Assembly (NCBI RefSeq): GCF_002006355.2
Contig: NZ_CP096980.1
Location: 3,596,001 to 3,660,000, forward strand
DNA from: Clostridium felsineum DSM 794
GTDB lineage: Bacteria; Bacillota; Clostridia; Clostridiales; Clostridiaceae
Reading direction: 5' to 3'
DNA length: 64,000 nucleotides
In this document: piece by piece, positions 52,164-60,488 of the stretch
Numbering within the stretch: the first letter of the stretch is position 1
How the letters are laid out: each line of letters begins with the position of its first letter
The notes under the pieces: generated by a model
Seen by the model: the letters and a program-made list of their open reading frames with translations, nothing else
Database searches by the model: none
Told to the model about the DNA's origin: nothing
Program-made: the position numbers and the translations under genes

Positions 52164-53942
52164 TTATAGCTTTGTACTTAAATCCTTATAGAACTGACCT
52201 TTCCTTGAAACAAGCTCTTCATAAGTTCCTTCTTCAACGCACTTACCACCTTTTAATACTACAATATGATCTGCATTCTTTATCGTAGAAAGCCTATGAG
52301 CTACAATAAAGGTAGTATGATCCTTAATAAGATTGTTAATTGCCTTTTGAACCATAAATTCTGATACATTATCAAGTGCAGAGGTTGCTTCATCTAAAAT
52401 TATTATATTAGGCTCTCTTATAATGGCTCTAGCTATAGCTATTCTCTGCTTTTGCCCTCCTGACATATTGTGTCCACGTTCTTTAATTATTGTTTCTATT
52501 CCCTTTGGCATTCTCTTTATTACATTTTCCAAATTAGCATACTCTATTACTTTTTGTAATTTTTCCTCACTTACATTTGAAAGGCCATAGGTTATATTAT
52601 CTTTTATACTTCCTGAAAATAGCATAGTATTTTGAGGAACTACAGCTATTTTCTCCCGATAGCTTCTAAGATCTATTTTATTTATATCAATACCATCTAC
52701 AACTATACTTCCACTTGTAACTTTATTAAATCCAATAATAAGATTAAGTAAGGTTGTTTTTCCTGCACCTGACTCTCCTACAAATGCAACTGTCTCACCT
52801 TTTTTTACATTAAGGTTAAACTCCTTTAAAATTGGCTTAGTACTGTCCTTGTATTTAAATCCAACATTTCTAAAAGAGAACTCACCATATACATCTTTAA
52901 GCTTTTTCTTTCCTTTATTATTTTCAATATCATTAACAAGTATAATTTCACCAACTGAATTTATGGATTCTATGCCTTTTACAATTATTGGGTATACATT
53001 TATCACACTAGATACTTGACCTATTATAGTTCCAAGATATCCTTGATACAAAACCACTTCTCCTACAGTTATGCTATTCTTATAGGCTAAAAATCCAGTA
53101 AATCCAAGAAAAATAACCTGAAAAAGTTGAAAAAACACCCACCCTGATGCCCCTAAAAGTGCCGTTGTCATATCGAGATGATATCCTTTTCTTCTAATGC
53201 TCTCAAATCTTTTATCAATTTTCTTTATTTCAACCTCTTCTAAAGCATGCGCTCTAGTTATTGGCACCATATCAACCATTTCTGCCACATCTGCAGACAT
53301 ATTTTCTATTTCCTTACGAAATTCTGTATTAGTTCTTTTTACATTTTTTCCAAAGAGAAGCATAATAGCTACTGATATCGGCATTACAATTATAAAAATT
53401 ATTGCCATTATCCAATTTTTACTGAAGGTTACCACCAAAGCTACAATAATATTGAATATAACTGGAAAGACGGTTGTACATATTTGTAAGGATAAAGTTT
53501 GTATAGCTTCTACATCTCTTAGAATCTTTGACTGAAGTTTTCCAGATTTAAGTTCCTTATGATATGAAATAGACAATATCTGAAGTTTACGTACAAGATT
53601 ACTTCTAAGCTTTTCCTCAACCTCTCTTATAGGCTTACTTAAATACTTTATATGAAGCATTTCTGTAATTATATTTTGTGCTACAGAAACAGCTGCAATA
53701 ATAACATTTATCCAAAGTTCATTCACATTATACTTTTTAGGATAACTTGCAATGTTGATTATATTTGCAGTAACAATTGGTAAAATCCAGGTTGGAGAAT
53801 GTTTTAGTATAAAAAATATTGTTGATAAAATTAGTTTACTCCAATTACCTTTATACATATATAATAAAATCTTAAGTGGCTTACCTTTACCTAATTTATA
53901 ACTTTTCAAAAGAGCTTGAAAGCTTCTATTATTTCCTTCCAT
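52164..53942 (-). CDS. ABC exporter with fused membrane and ATPase domains
   Basis: 592 residues. Six membrane segments in the first 330 residues, then an ATPase: Walker A GESGAGKTT, signature MSGGQKQRIAIARAI, Walker B IIILDEATSALD and HRLSTI. Half-transporters of this kind work as homo- or heterodimers and export lipids, peptides or drugs. No partner half-transporter is adjacent, so a homodimer is likely. Ribosome binding site AGGAG. Confidence 0.92.
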   Translation of the reverse strand: MEGNNRSFQALLKSYKLGKGKPLKILLYMYKGNWSKLILSTIFFILKHSPTWILPIVTANIINIASYPKKYNVNELWINVIIAAVSVAQNIITEMLHIKYLSKPIREVEEKLRSNLVRKLQILSISYHKELKSGKLQSKILRDVEAIQTLSLQICTTVFPVIFNIIVALVVTFSKNWIMAIIFIIVMPISVAIMLLFGKNVKRTNTEFRKEIENMSADVAEMVDMVPITRAHALEEVEIKKIDKRFESIRRKGYHLDMTTALLGASGWVFFQLFQVIFLGFTGFLAYKNSITVGEVVLYQGYLGTIIGQVSSVINVYPIIVKGIESINSVGEIILVNDIENNKGKKKLKDVYGEFSFRNVGFKYKDSTKPILKEFNLNVKKGETVAFVGESGAGKTTLLNLIIGFNKVTSGSIVVDGIDINKIDLRSYREKIAVVPQNTMLFSGSIKDNITYGLSNVSEEKLQKVIEYANLENVIKRMPKGIETIIKERGHNMSGGQKQRIAIARAIIREPNIIILDEATSALDNVSEFMVQKAINNLIKDHTTFIVAHRLSTIKNADHIVVLKGGKCVEEGTYEELVSRKGQFYKDLSTKL

Positions 53943-53984
53943 ATTAACTCCTAATAAAACTTATTAATTATGTATTATAAAAAC

Positions 53985-54026
53985 GGGAATTTTTTATTTG
54001 GCACCAAATGTAAATAAAAAATTCCC
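53985..54026 (-). terminator. Terminator of the small HypA-like gene
   Basis: GGGAATTTTTTATTT and AAATAAAAAATTCCC form a 15-bp perfect stem with a 12-base loop, followed on the minus strand by TTTTTATAA. Confidence 0.85.
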
Positions 54027-54035
54027 TATCTTGGT

Positions 54036-54293
54036 TTATTCTATTTTGTCACCCTCTATATTCTTTATAATAGCTACTTGGCTAGGTAAATCTCCTATTT
54101 CAATCTTTATTTCTGTGCCTGCATCTATTAGCTTTTGATTGTAGTTTTTAAGATACTCTGATAGATTATCCTCATTTACCATGCTTTCTTCATTGACAAT
54201 CACTGACATTTTGCTTACCTTTGAAATATTGCCACGTTTGCAGCATTCCGTAAGTCCATCTGATATTTTACTTAGTAGTGTAACATCCTGCAC
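54036..54293 (-). CDS. Small protein of unknown function, weakly HypA-like
   Basis: 85 residues, no membrane segment. The N-terminal LLSKISDGLTECCKRGNISKVSKMSVIVNEESMVNEDNLSEYL has the spacing of the first helix-strand of the nickel chaperone HypA, but the Zn-binding Cys pairs of HypA are missing. Only CC at about residues 17-18 is present. The start is GTG after GTGGGGGT. Possibly a degenerate or diverged HypA-like fold; function not assigned. A candidate RNA element lies immediately upstream. Confidence 0.45.
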   Translation of the reverse strand: MQDVTLLSKISDGLTECCKRGNISKVSKMSVIVNEESMVNEDNLSEYLKNYNQKLIDAGTEIKIEIGDLPSQVAIIKNIEGDKIE

Positions 54294-54361
54294 ACTTCAT
54301 ACCCCCACTTTAACTTTATATATAATTTATATAATAAAATTCAAAGTAATATTACTTATAA

Positions 54362-54472
54362 CAACAAAAAAACAGTTGGTATCTTCGGGGGGTGATTCCA
54401 ACTGTTTTATAATAAAAACTTGTTATTTATTAGCCTAAATTTATAATAACATTTAATTATTAATACACTATA
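54362..54472 (-). ncRNA. Candidate small RNA or leader with C-rich hairpin loop
   Basis: On the minus strand TTCACA (54496-54491), 18 bases and TATAGT (54472-54467) form a possible promoter. The region then contains a small stem (GTTATT/AATAAC) and a strong hairpin, AACAGTTGG-A-ATC pairing with GAT-A-CCAACTGTT, whose ten-base loop reads ACCCCCCGAA and is followed by seven T residues. The whole would be about 100 bases. It could be an independent RNA with a C-rich loop able to pair with purine-rich ribosome binding sites, the terminator of the decayed gene upstream, or an attenuator for the downstream gene. I cannot decide from sequence. Confidence 0.4.
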
Positions 54473-54559
54473 TATAATTTATTAACGGTTTGTGAAACTA
54501 TTAACTTATGTAACCAACTGAAATTTCAATTATTATATTAATTTTAATAACTATGTACA

Positions 54560-54953
54560 TCATTTCTTAATTGCAATAACCTCATATACATGCCAGTGTT
54601 TATTAATCACTTTGCCATTTTTATTTACACATTCCCCATCATATTGTCTTTCTTTAATTTCTACTATAGTATAACTATTAAATAGCGCCTCTATTTCATC
54701 TCTTCTATGAAAAGTTATATCTGCCTGCATTTGATACCAGTCATCTTTAATACCAAAAAAGGTACCTGCAAAAAAAAACACCTTTATTGGATGCTTGTTC
54801 AATATTACTCTAAAATCTATTAAACTTATTTGGTTTACAAAATGGCAAACTAAAACTTGCATATATCATATCACTTAAGGGTAACTTAATATTTGTATTT
54901 GTAAAATCTGCTTTCACTATTTTTAATTTTTCTTTAACCTCTTTACTTAATTT
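54560..54953 (-). pseudogene. Remnant of a SAM-dependent methyltransferase
   Basis: Two frames together encode the C-terminal half of a class I methyltransferase. One frame gives DMIYASFSLPFCKPNKFNRF, then hits TAG (54812-54810) where Trp is expected. The other gives FFFAGTFFGIKDDWYQM and HRRDEIEALF to the stop. They are joined by a run of nine T residues (54778-54770), one too many for a continuous frame. The N-terminal half with the glycine-rich SAM-binding motif is absent, since DedA ends immediately upstream. So there is a nonsense codon, a frameshift and a truncation. The T-run difference could be a sequencing error, but the other two lesions would remain. Confidence 0.8.
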
Positions 54954-54960
54954 TCATCTC

Positions 54961-55572
54961 CTAATTTTGTTTCTTGCTCTTAACAAGTTTAAAAAACATA
55001 TAAGCTCCAAGCAAAAAAATCCCAACAAAAAAAGCTATTTGGCTAAATTGAGATACAACTGGTACAATGCTCTCCCATGAATTACCGAAATAATATCCAA
55101 GCCCCACATAAATCCCTGTCCAAAATAGTTCACCAAAAAGTGCAACCACTGAAAATATGATTATATTATAGTTAACAATACCTGCCGCCGCATTTACAAA
55201 AGGTGACATAGGTGCTATCAAAAATCTTGTAAAAAATACTGCTCCTTTGCCGTGTCTTTCTAAATAATTGTGAGCTTTAGCTAATTTAGGATTAAAGTAA
55301 TTTTCAAGTTTAGGGAATTTTTTTAGCATTTTATGCCCTGTTGCTTTCCAGAAAAAATAGCCTAAGCAATCCCCTATCCAAATAGTAAGCCATACCTCTA
55401 AAAAGGTACCTGCTATATTAAACTGACCTGTATACGCAAAAGCTCCTGAGGCTATAGCTATAAGTGTAGCTCCATCAGGAATCCCAATTCCTTGAAGTAA
55501 TAATATGGTACTTAAAATAAGCACATTATACTGTCTAAAATACTGTATTAGTAGCTGCATTAAACTATTCAT
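54961..55572 (-). CDS. DedA family membrane protein
   Basis: 203 residues with about five hydrophobic segments. Family features: IPDGATLIAIASGAFAYTGQ, WIGDCLGYFFWKATGHK and HGKGAVFFTRFLIAPMSPFVNAAAGI, which carries the conserved GxxxVFxxRF(x)PxxR-like stretch. DedA proteins are membrane proteins implicated in undecaprenyl-phosphate or phospholipid recycling and envelope stability. It overlaps the small upstream gene by four bases. The methyltransferase remnant follows directly. Confidence 0.9.
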   Translation of the reverse strand: MNSLMQLLIQYFRQYNVLILSTILLLQGIGIPDGATLIAIASGAFAYTGQFNIAGTFLEVWLTIWIGDCLGYFFWKATGHKMLKKFPKLENYFNPKLAKAHNYLERHGKGAVFFTRFLIAPMSPFVNAAAGIVNYNIIIFSVVALFGELFWTGIYVGLGYYFGNSWESIVPVVSQFSQIAFFVGIFLLGAYMFFKLVKSKKQN

Positions 55573-55931
55573 AATTTTTCATCCCGTCTATCACCATATT
55601 TTTTTATTATCTCCATTAAACTATCCCTTACCTCAGTTTTAGTTTTCTTATGCTTTTTAAGCAAATCCTTTATAGGGATATTCTCATCACCCTTTGAATT
55701 CTTAATTCTTAATATTTTAAAGATTTCACCTTCACTGACCTTATATCTTTTAGATAAATCTCTTACTGTAAGCCATTTGTATACTCCCATATCTCCTACT
55801 TCTCTGTTTTCTATAGTTGGCTTTTTAAGGCTTTTAAAATCTTTATGTATATTCATAGTTCTATTCACTATCAAAGCCCCTGTTATAATCATTATCATCA
55901 AAAGCACACCTGCTTTTTCATCCCTATTCAT
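55569..55931 (-). CDS. Membrane-anchored protein of unknown function
   Basis: 120 residues. One N-terminal membrane segment (about 6-24), then a soluble part with WLTVRDLSKRYKVSEGEIFKILRI, which looks like an HTH-like or small helical domain, and a Lys-rich tail. Translation starts at the ATG after GGAGGAG; an in-frame ATG four codons upstream overlaps that site. Coupled to DedA by a four-base overlap, so it may act in the same process. No family recognised. Confidence 0.6.
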   Translation of the reverse strand: MNRDEKAGVLLMIMIITGALIVNRTMNIHKDFKSLKKPTIENREVGDMGVYKWLTVRDLSKRYKVSEGEIFKILRIKNSKGDENIPIKDLLKKHKKTKTEVRDSLMEIIKKYGDRRDEKL

Positions 55932-56060
55932 AAACTCCTCCATTTGTTTTTTACTATAGGTTTTAAATTGAAATATTTAACCCATATAATTATACTATTA
56001 TCCTATTAAAATATTATTAATATAAACTAACTAAAATATAAACTTATTTTCAATTAAAAT

Positions 56061-56091
56061 AAAGTGGTAAGAAAATTAATCATACCACTTT
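56061..56091 (-). terminator. Terminator of the barnase-barstar operon
   Basis: AAAGTGGTA and TACCACTTT form a 9-bp stem with a 13-base loop, followed by TATTTT on the minus strand. Confidence 0.75.
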
Positions 56092-56099
56092 ATCTCTGA

Positions 56100-56375
56100 T
56101 TATTGAATTTTAACCTTAAATTCACCCTTAAAGTGCTCTTCTACCCTTGATAAAAGTTCTACTGTCATATCAGCATATTCACCAAGGTTTTCTTTACTAT
56201 CCTTAAAATTCTTCCAAACTATTTCTAATGGCATCTTAGTATCTACCGTTAGACAATCCCAAAGAGCATCTAAATTTTTACCATAGTATTCCGGAAAATT
56301 CAATTCCCTTTTTAATATAAGATGTAGAGTTTGTTTATCTTTAATATCTCTTCCATCAATAATAACTGTCTTCAT
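56100..56375 (-). CDS. Barstar-like ribonuclease inhibitor
   Basis: 91 residues, matching barstar (about 90). Recognisable features: KTVIIDGRDIKDKQTLHLILKRELNFPEYYGKNLDALWDCL, the segment that in barstar supplies Tyr29, Trp38 and Asp39 region contacts to the barnase active site. Cytoplasmic, it neutralises the secreted RNase made by the adjacent gene before export. The ATG at 56375 follows AAAGGTGATACAA; three codons earlier is another in-frame ATG without correct spacing. Eight-to-seventeen-base gap after the RNase gene. Confidence 0.93.
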   Translation of the reverse strand: MKTVIIDGRDIKDKQTLHLILKRELNFPEYYGKNLDALWDCLTVDTKMPLEIVWKNFKDSKENLGEYADMTVELLSRVEEHFKGEFKVKIQ

Positions 56376-56392
56376 TTGTATCACCTTTAGGT

Positions 56393-56869
56393 TTAATAAT
56401 ATCTTGTGAAAGTTTCATAGTGATCTGATGTTCCATAGATAAGTCCATCATTTGAATATAATAATCTATCTGCGCCTCTATGTCCACCATTATAGTTTAT
56501 ATCGCACTCATGCCATACTCTTCCTCTTTTATAAGGTAACACTCTTTCAGAATTAGTGAATATGTCTCCTCCTATACTCTTCCCTGGAGCGTAGTCCCAC
56601 AAATCTTCACCTGGTCTCCAACCAAGATCGCTAGCTTCTTCTTTTGTAATATAATTGTCTGGTAATGTTCCATTTTCATGTATGTAATCTGCAACACCTT
56701 GGAAGTCATTAATTACATCTTCATCATAATTATATTGTGTTTTTTGATAAGTAGCTTGTCTAACTGAATTTACTGTTTTTGCACTTACATTTGCTACATT
56801 ATTAAAAAAAGCACCAAAAACCATGAATACAAGAGTTAAACAAATAGCAGCCAAATTTTTCTTTTTCAT
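56393..56869 (-). CDS. Secreted barnase-like ribonuclease
   Basis: 158 residues: signal peptide (residues 1-30, ending near VSA-KT), a short propeptide, and a complete barnase domain. All catalytic residues can be matched to barnase: Lys in DNYITKEEA (Lys27), Glu in WHECDINY (Glu73), both Arg in GHRGADRLLY (Arg83, Arg87) and His in SDHYETFT (His102). Cleaves RNA extracellularly. The order RNase then inhibitor is as expected for a co-transcribed pair. Ribosome binding site AAAGAGGTG. Confidence 0.95.
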   Translation of the reverse strand: MKKKNLAAICLTLVFMVFGAFFNNVANVSAKTVNSVRQATYQKTQYNYDEDVINDFQGVADYIHENGTLPDNYITKEEASDLGWRPGEDLWDYAPGKSIGGDIFTNSERVLPYKRGRVWHECDINYNGGHRGADRLLYSNDGLIYGTSDHYETFTRYY

Positions 56870-57263
56870 TTTTACACCTCTTTATATTTTTTTCCTAGTA
56901 ATTAAGATCCTAAAGTTAACGTTATCTTTATTTCCCTAAAAACATTGTATTATATGTTTTTATACATTTCATTCAGTAAATTCAAATATATTCCACGAGG
57001 TAAATGTTATCATTTATATTTTTCTCTATTTTTTTCAAGTTTTTGCATTATTTCTCCATTTTAGTTAATTATTTTATTTACATTATCTAACTTGTACTAC
57101 TCTAAAAAGTCAAGTTAAAATTACATTAATTATAGGAATTTTTACATAAGCTTATTGATTTATTTAAAATTTCCTGTATAATTATTTATTGTCGAGTTTA
57201 GTATATATAAACTTCAAGTTTACATATACTATAAAAAACTATTATATTTTACATAGGTGATTT
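56870..57263. other. Divergent intergenic region between barnase and the cupin regulator
   Basis: 394 bases, very AT-rich. Contents seen: a barnase-side promoter area with TATAAA/TATAAT but no clear -35 box near 56950; a small TAAATG/CATTTA repeat at 57001-57016; and the large palindrome listed separately before the regulator. No reading frame or RNA gene seen between 57020 and 57190. Confidence 0.5.
57200..57230. promoter_or_regulatory. Large palindrome upstream of the cupin regulator and pot operon
   Basis: AGTATATATAAACTT (57200-57214), one base, AAGTTTACATATACT (57216-57230): 15-base arms with a single mismatch. It ends 33 bases before the regulator start and overlaps the likely promoter (TATACT at its right end). 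Most simply the binding site of the regulator it precedes, controlling itself and the polyamine operon. Confidence 0.65.
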
Positions 57264-57803
57264 ATGGATATCGGAGAAAAAATAAAACGACTTAGGATTG
57301 AAAAGCAATTAACTCAAGAAGAACTTGCTAATCGATGTGAGCTATCGAAGGGTTTTATATCTCAAATAGAGAGAAATTTAACCTCACCTTCCATAGCAAC
57401 TCTGACTGATATCCTCGATACTTTAGGCACAAATCTACCTGATTTTTTCAAAGAGGATAGTCAGGAAAAAATAGTATTTAAAAAGGATGATATGGGCGAA
57501 ACCTCAGATGATGAACTAAAATATAACCTTATGTGGCTTGTTTCCAATTCTCAAAAAGACTCCATGGAGCCGGTTATGTTAACTCTTTATGAGAACGGTT
57601 GTTACCTTGAAGATGAACCTCATGAAGGCGAAGAATTTGGTTATGTATTAAAAGGTACTATATATCTAAAGCTTGGTAACAAAAAATTCAAAGTAAAAAG
57701 TGGTGAAAGTTTTTACTTTAAACCAAACGTAAATCATCAAATTTTAAACGCTGGTAAAAAAACAGCTAACCTCATTTGGATAAGTACTCCACCATCCTTT
57801 TAA
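57264..57803 (+). CDS. XRE-cupin regulator, PuuR-like
   Basis: 179 residues. N-terminal lambda-type HTH (KIKRLRIEKQLTQEELANRCELSKGFISQIERNLTSPSIATL), C-terminal cupin (residues about 110-179, with DEPHEGEEFGYVLKGTIYLKLG and GESFYFKPNVNHQILN). This layout is that of PuuR-type polyamine regulators. It lies 30 bases upstream of potABCD on the same strand, so it probably controls this operon in response to polyamine. The ribosome binding site is AGGTGATTT. Confidence 0.9.
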   Translation: MDIGEKIKRLRIEKQLTQEELANRCELSKGFISQIERNLTSPSIATLTDILDTLGTNLPDFFKEDSQEKIVFKKDDMGETSDDELKYNLMWLVSNSQKDSMEPVMLTLYENGCYLEDEPHEGEEFGYVLKGTIYLKLGNKKFKVKSGESFYFKPNVNHQILNAGKKTANLIWISTPPSF

Positions 57804-57833
57804 CATTTATAAAAAGAGGTGTTAATTTTAACT

Positions 57834-58892
57834 ATGGAAAAAGACATACTTATTGAACTTAAAAACGTTTCAAAAAAATACGGCGATAATTATGTAATTA
57901 AAGATTTAAACCTATTTGTTAGAAGAAATGAATTTCTTACATTTTTAGGTCCAAGCGGATGCGGTAAAACAACAACCTTAAATATGATTGCTGGTTTTGA
58001 AACCCCTGATGAAGGAAACATAATATTTGAAGACAGTAATATAAATATTGTTCCCCCTCACAAGAGGCAAATAAATACTGTATTTCAAAAATATGCTCTT
58101 TTTTCACACATGAACGTATATGAAAACGTAGCTTTTGGCCTTAAAATAAAAAAGCTTCCTAAAAAGCAAATACAAGAAGAGGTATCTAAAATGCTATCTT
58201 TAGTAGATTTAAAAGGCTATGAAAAAAGATCTACTGATTCTTTAAGTGGCGGTCAACAGCAAAGAGTAGCCATTGCGCGTGCACTAGTAAATAGACCAAA
58301 ACTCCTTCTTCTAGATGAACCTCTTGGTGCTCTTGACTTAAAGCTTAGAAAGGAAATGCAGCTTGAGCTTAAGAATATACAGCAAAAGCTCGGTATAACT
58401 TTTGTATTTGTAACACATGATCAAGAAGAGGCTCTCACTATGTCTGATACTATTGTGGTATTAAACAAAGGTAAGATTCAACAAATAGGTAGCCCGGAAG
58501 ATATATACAACGAACCTAAAAACAGATTTGTAGCTAATTTTATAGGTGTAAGTAATATTTTAAACGGAGTTATGCTTAGCGATTACAAGGTTAATTTTGA
58601 AAATAAGGATTTTGAGTGTGTAGATAAAGGTTTTAGTAAAAATGAAAATGTTGATATTGTAATTAGACCTGAAGATATAAAAATTGTATCAAAAGAAGAA
58701 GGACACCTCTGTGGAGAGGTTATTTCTGCTGTTTTCAGGGGAGTTCATTATGAAATTAAGGTTGAAATAAATGATACTACATGGATAATTCATAACACTA
58801 AACATGTTAAAGTTGGAGATACTATTGGTATAAATATTCTTCCCGATGATATACACATTATGAGAAAGGCAGATTCTAATGAAGAGGAATAG
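57834..58892 (+). CDS. potA: Spermidine/putrescine ABC importer, ATP-binding protein
   Basis: 352 residues. Walker A GPSGCGKTT, signature LSGGQQQRVAIARAL, Walker B LLLLDEPLGALD and THDQEEA; C-terminal TOBE domain from about residue 240. Full PotA length. The ATG at 57834 is taken; an in-frame GTG five codons upstream overlaps the AGAGGTG site. Overlaps potB by 14 bases. Confidence 0.94.
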   Translation: MEKDILIELKNVSKKYGDNYVIKDLNLFVRRNEFLTFLGPSGCGKTTTLNMIAGFETPDEGNIIFEDSNINIVPPHKRQINTVFQKYALFSHMNVYENVAFGLKIKKLPKKQIQEEVSKMLSLVDLKGYEKRSTDSLSGGQQQRVAIARALVNRPKLLLLDEPLGALDLKLRKEMQLELKNIQQKLGITFVFVTHDQEEALTMSDTIVVLNKGKIQQIGSPEDIYNEPKNRFVANFIGVSNILNGVMLSDYKVNFENKDFECVDKGFSKNENVDIVIRPEDIKIVSKEEGHLCGEVISAVFRGVHYEIKVEINDTTWIIHNTKHVKVGDTIGINILPDDIHIMRKADSNEEE

Positions 58893-59712
58893 ACGCTCCA
58901 TTTCTCATTACCCTTATATATTATGGAGCATAATATTTATAGTAATACCAATTTTTTTAATAGTATATTTCAGCCTTATATCAAGTGATCAAAGTTTTAC
59001 AATAAACAACTATAAAAAATTATTTAATTCTACCTATATGCTCGTATTTTTTAACTCAATTAAGCTAGCACTTATATCCACTATCATATGCTTCTTTTTA
59101 GGATATCCTATAGCTTATATAATTTCAAAAGCAAGTACTAAGATAAGAAATATACTTATGCTTTTTCTTATAATACCAATGTGGATGAATTTTCTTCTAA
59201 GAACCTATGCTTGGATGTCTATACTTGGTAAAAACGGAATACTAAGCACTATAATTTCTTTTTTAGGCTTTAAACCTTTGGATATACTATACACAGATGC
59301 TGCAGTAATCCTTGGAATGGTATACAATTTCCTTCCTTTTATGATTATTCCTATATACACTGTGTTAATTAAAATAGACAAAGATGTTTTAAAAGCCGCT
59401 TCTGATTTAGGTGCTAATAGATTTGTTATATTTAAAAGAATAATTTTTCCTTTGAGTATACCCGGTGTTATGTCTGGTGTTACTATGGTTTTCATGCCTG
59501 CTGTATCAACCTTTGTTATATCAAAGCTTCTAGGCGGCGGTCAATTTATGCTCATAGGAAATTTAATAGAATCTCAATTTACAACTGTTGGAGATTGGTA
59601 TTTTGGATCAGCTATATCAATTTTGATGATGATCATAATTCTTATTTCTATGACTGTACTTTCAAAATTTGATAAGAAGAGTAACTTAACAGGAGGTGGC
59701 CGTCTATGGTAG
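58879..59712 (+). CDS. potB: Spermidine/putrescine ABC importer, permease
   Basis: 277 residues, six membrane segments. The ATPase-contact loop is DVLKAASDLGANRFVIFKRIIFPLSIPG, and IPMWMNFLLRTYAWMSILG is the PotB signature. Overlaps potA and potC by short stretches, so the operon is translationally coupled. Confidence 0.94.
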   Translation: MKRNRRSISHYPYILWSIIFIVIPIFLIVYFSLISSDQSFTINNYKKLFNSTYMLVFFNSIKLALISTIICFFLGYPIAYIISKASTKIRNILMLFLIIPMWMNFLLRTYAWMSILGKNGILSTIISFLGFKPLDILYTDAAVILGMVYNFLPFMIIPIYTVLIKIDKDVLKAASDLGANRFVIFKRIIFPLSIPGVMSGVTMVFMPAVSTFVISKLLGGGQFMLIGNLIESQFTTVGDWYFGSAISILMMIIILISMTVLSKFDKKSNLTGGGRLW

Positions 59713-60488
59713 GAAAATGGCTAAAAAGATTATACCTAACATTAACTTATATATTTTTGTACGCTCCAATAGTATTTTTAATGGTATTTTCTTTTAATTC
59801 CGAAAAGTTTTCATCACACTGGGGACATTTTTCATTAACCTGGTACAAAGCCTTGCTCCAAGATGATAGGATTTTGACAGCGCTTTACTACACAGTACTT
59901 GTTGCTATAATATCTTCTGTTGTAGCCACAATTTTTGGAACCATCAGTGCTATAGGCATAAGTAAAATGTCACCTATACCGAAAAAGATATTACTAAACA
60001 TAAATAACATACCGGTTTTAAATCCAGATATAGTAATGGCAGTATCCTTAATGACCTTATTTATATTTTTTAAGGTTCCTTTTGGACTTTTAACCTTAGT
60101 TATAGCTCACATTGCATTTTCTGTTCCGTATGTAATACTATCTGTTCTTCCAAAGCTAACTCAGCTTCCTACTGACATTGTGAAAGCTGCTTTAGACCTT
60201 GGCGCAACACCTAGTTATGCTATGAGAAAAATAATACTTCCTCAAATAAAATCCGGAATTTTTGCAGGTTTTCTATTTGCCTTTACAATGTCCATAGATG
60301 ATTTCGTAATAAGCTTCTTCAATACTGGAAATGATGTTACAAATCTTTCTATAGAAATATATTCTATGGCACGTCGTGGAATAACACCTGAAATAAATGC
60401 ATTATCAACCTTAATGTTTGTAACTATTCTAATATTATTACTATTAGCTAACGGAAAAAGTATTATATCTAAGGGGGAAAAGAAATGA
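59706..60488 (+). CDS. potC: Spermidine/putrescine ABC importer, permease
   Basis: 260 residues, six membrane segments. EAA loop DIVKAALDLGATPSYAMRKIILPQIKSG; SMDDFVISFF-type segment SIDDFVISFFNTG characteristic of PotC. Ribosome binding site AGGAGGTGG lies inside the end of potB. Overlaps potD by four bases. Confidence 0.94.
   Translation: MVGKWLKRLYLTLTYIFLYAPIVFLMVFSFNSEKFSSHWGHFSLTWYKALLQDDRILTALYYTVLVAIISSVVATIFGTISAIGISKMSPIPKKILLNINNIPVLNPDIVMAVSLMTLFIFFKVPFGLLTLVIAHIAFSVPYVILSVLPKLTQLPTDIVKAALDLGATPSYAMRKIILPQIKSGIFAGFLFAFTMSIDDFVISFFNTGNDVTNLSIEIYSMARRGITPEINALSTLMFVTILILLLLANGKSIISKGEKK

Noticed and set aside
54036..54293. Functional HypA nickel chaperone
   Set aside because: The Zn-binding Cys motif and full length are missing, and no hydrogenase maturation genes are nearby.
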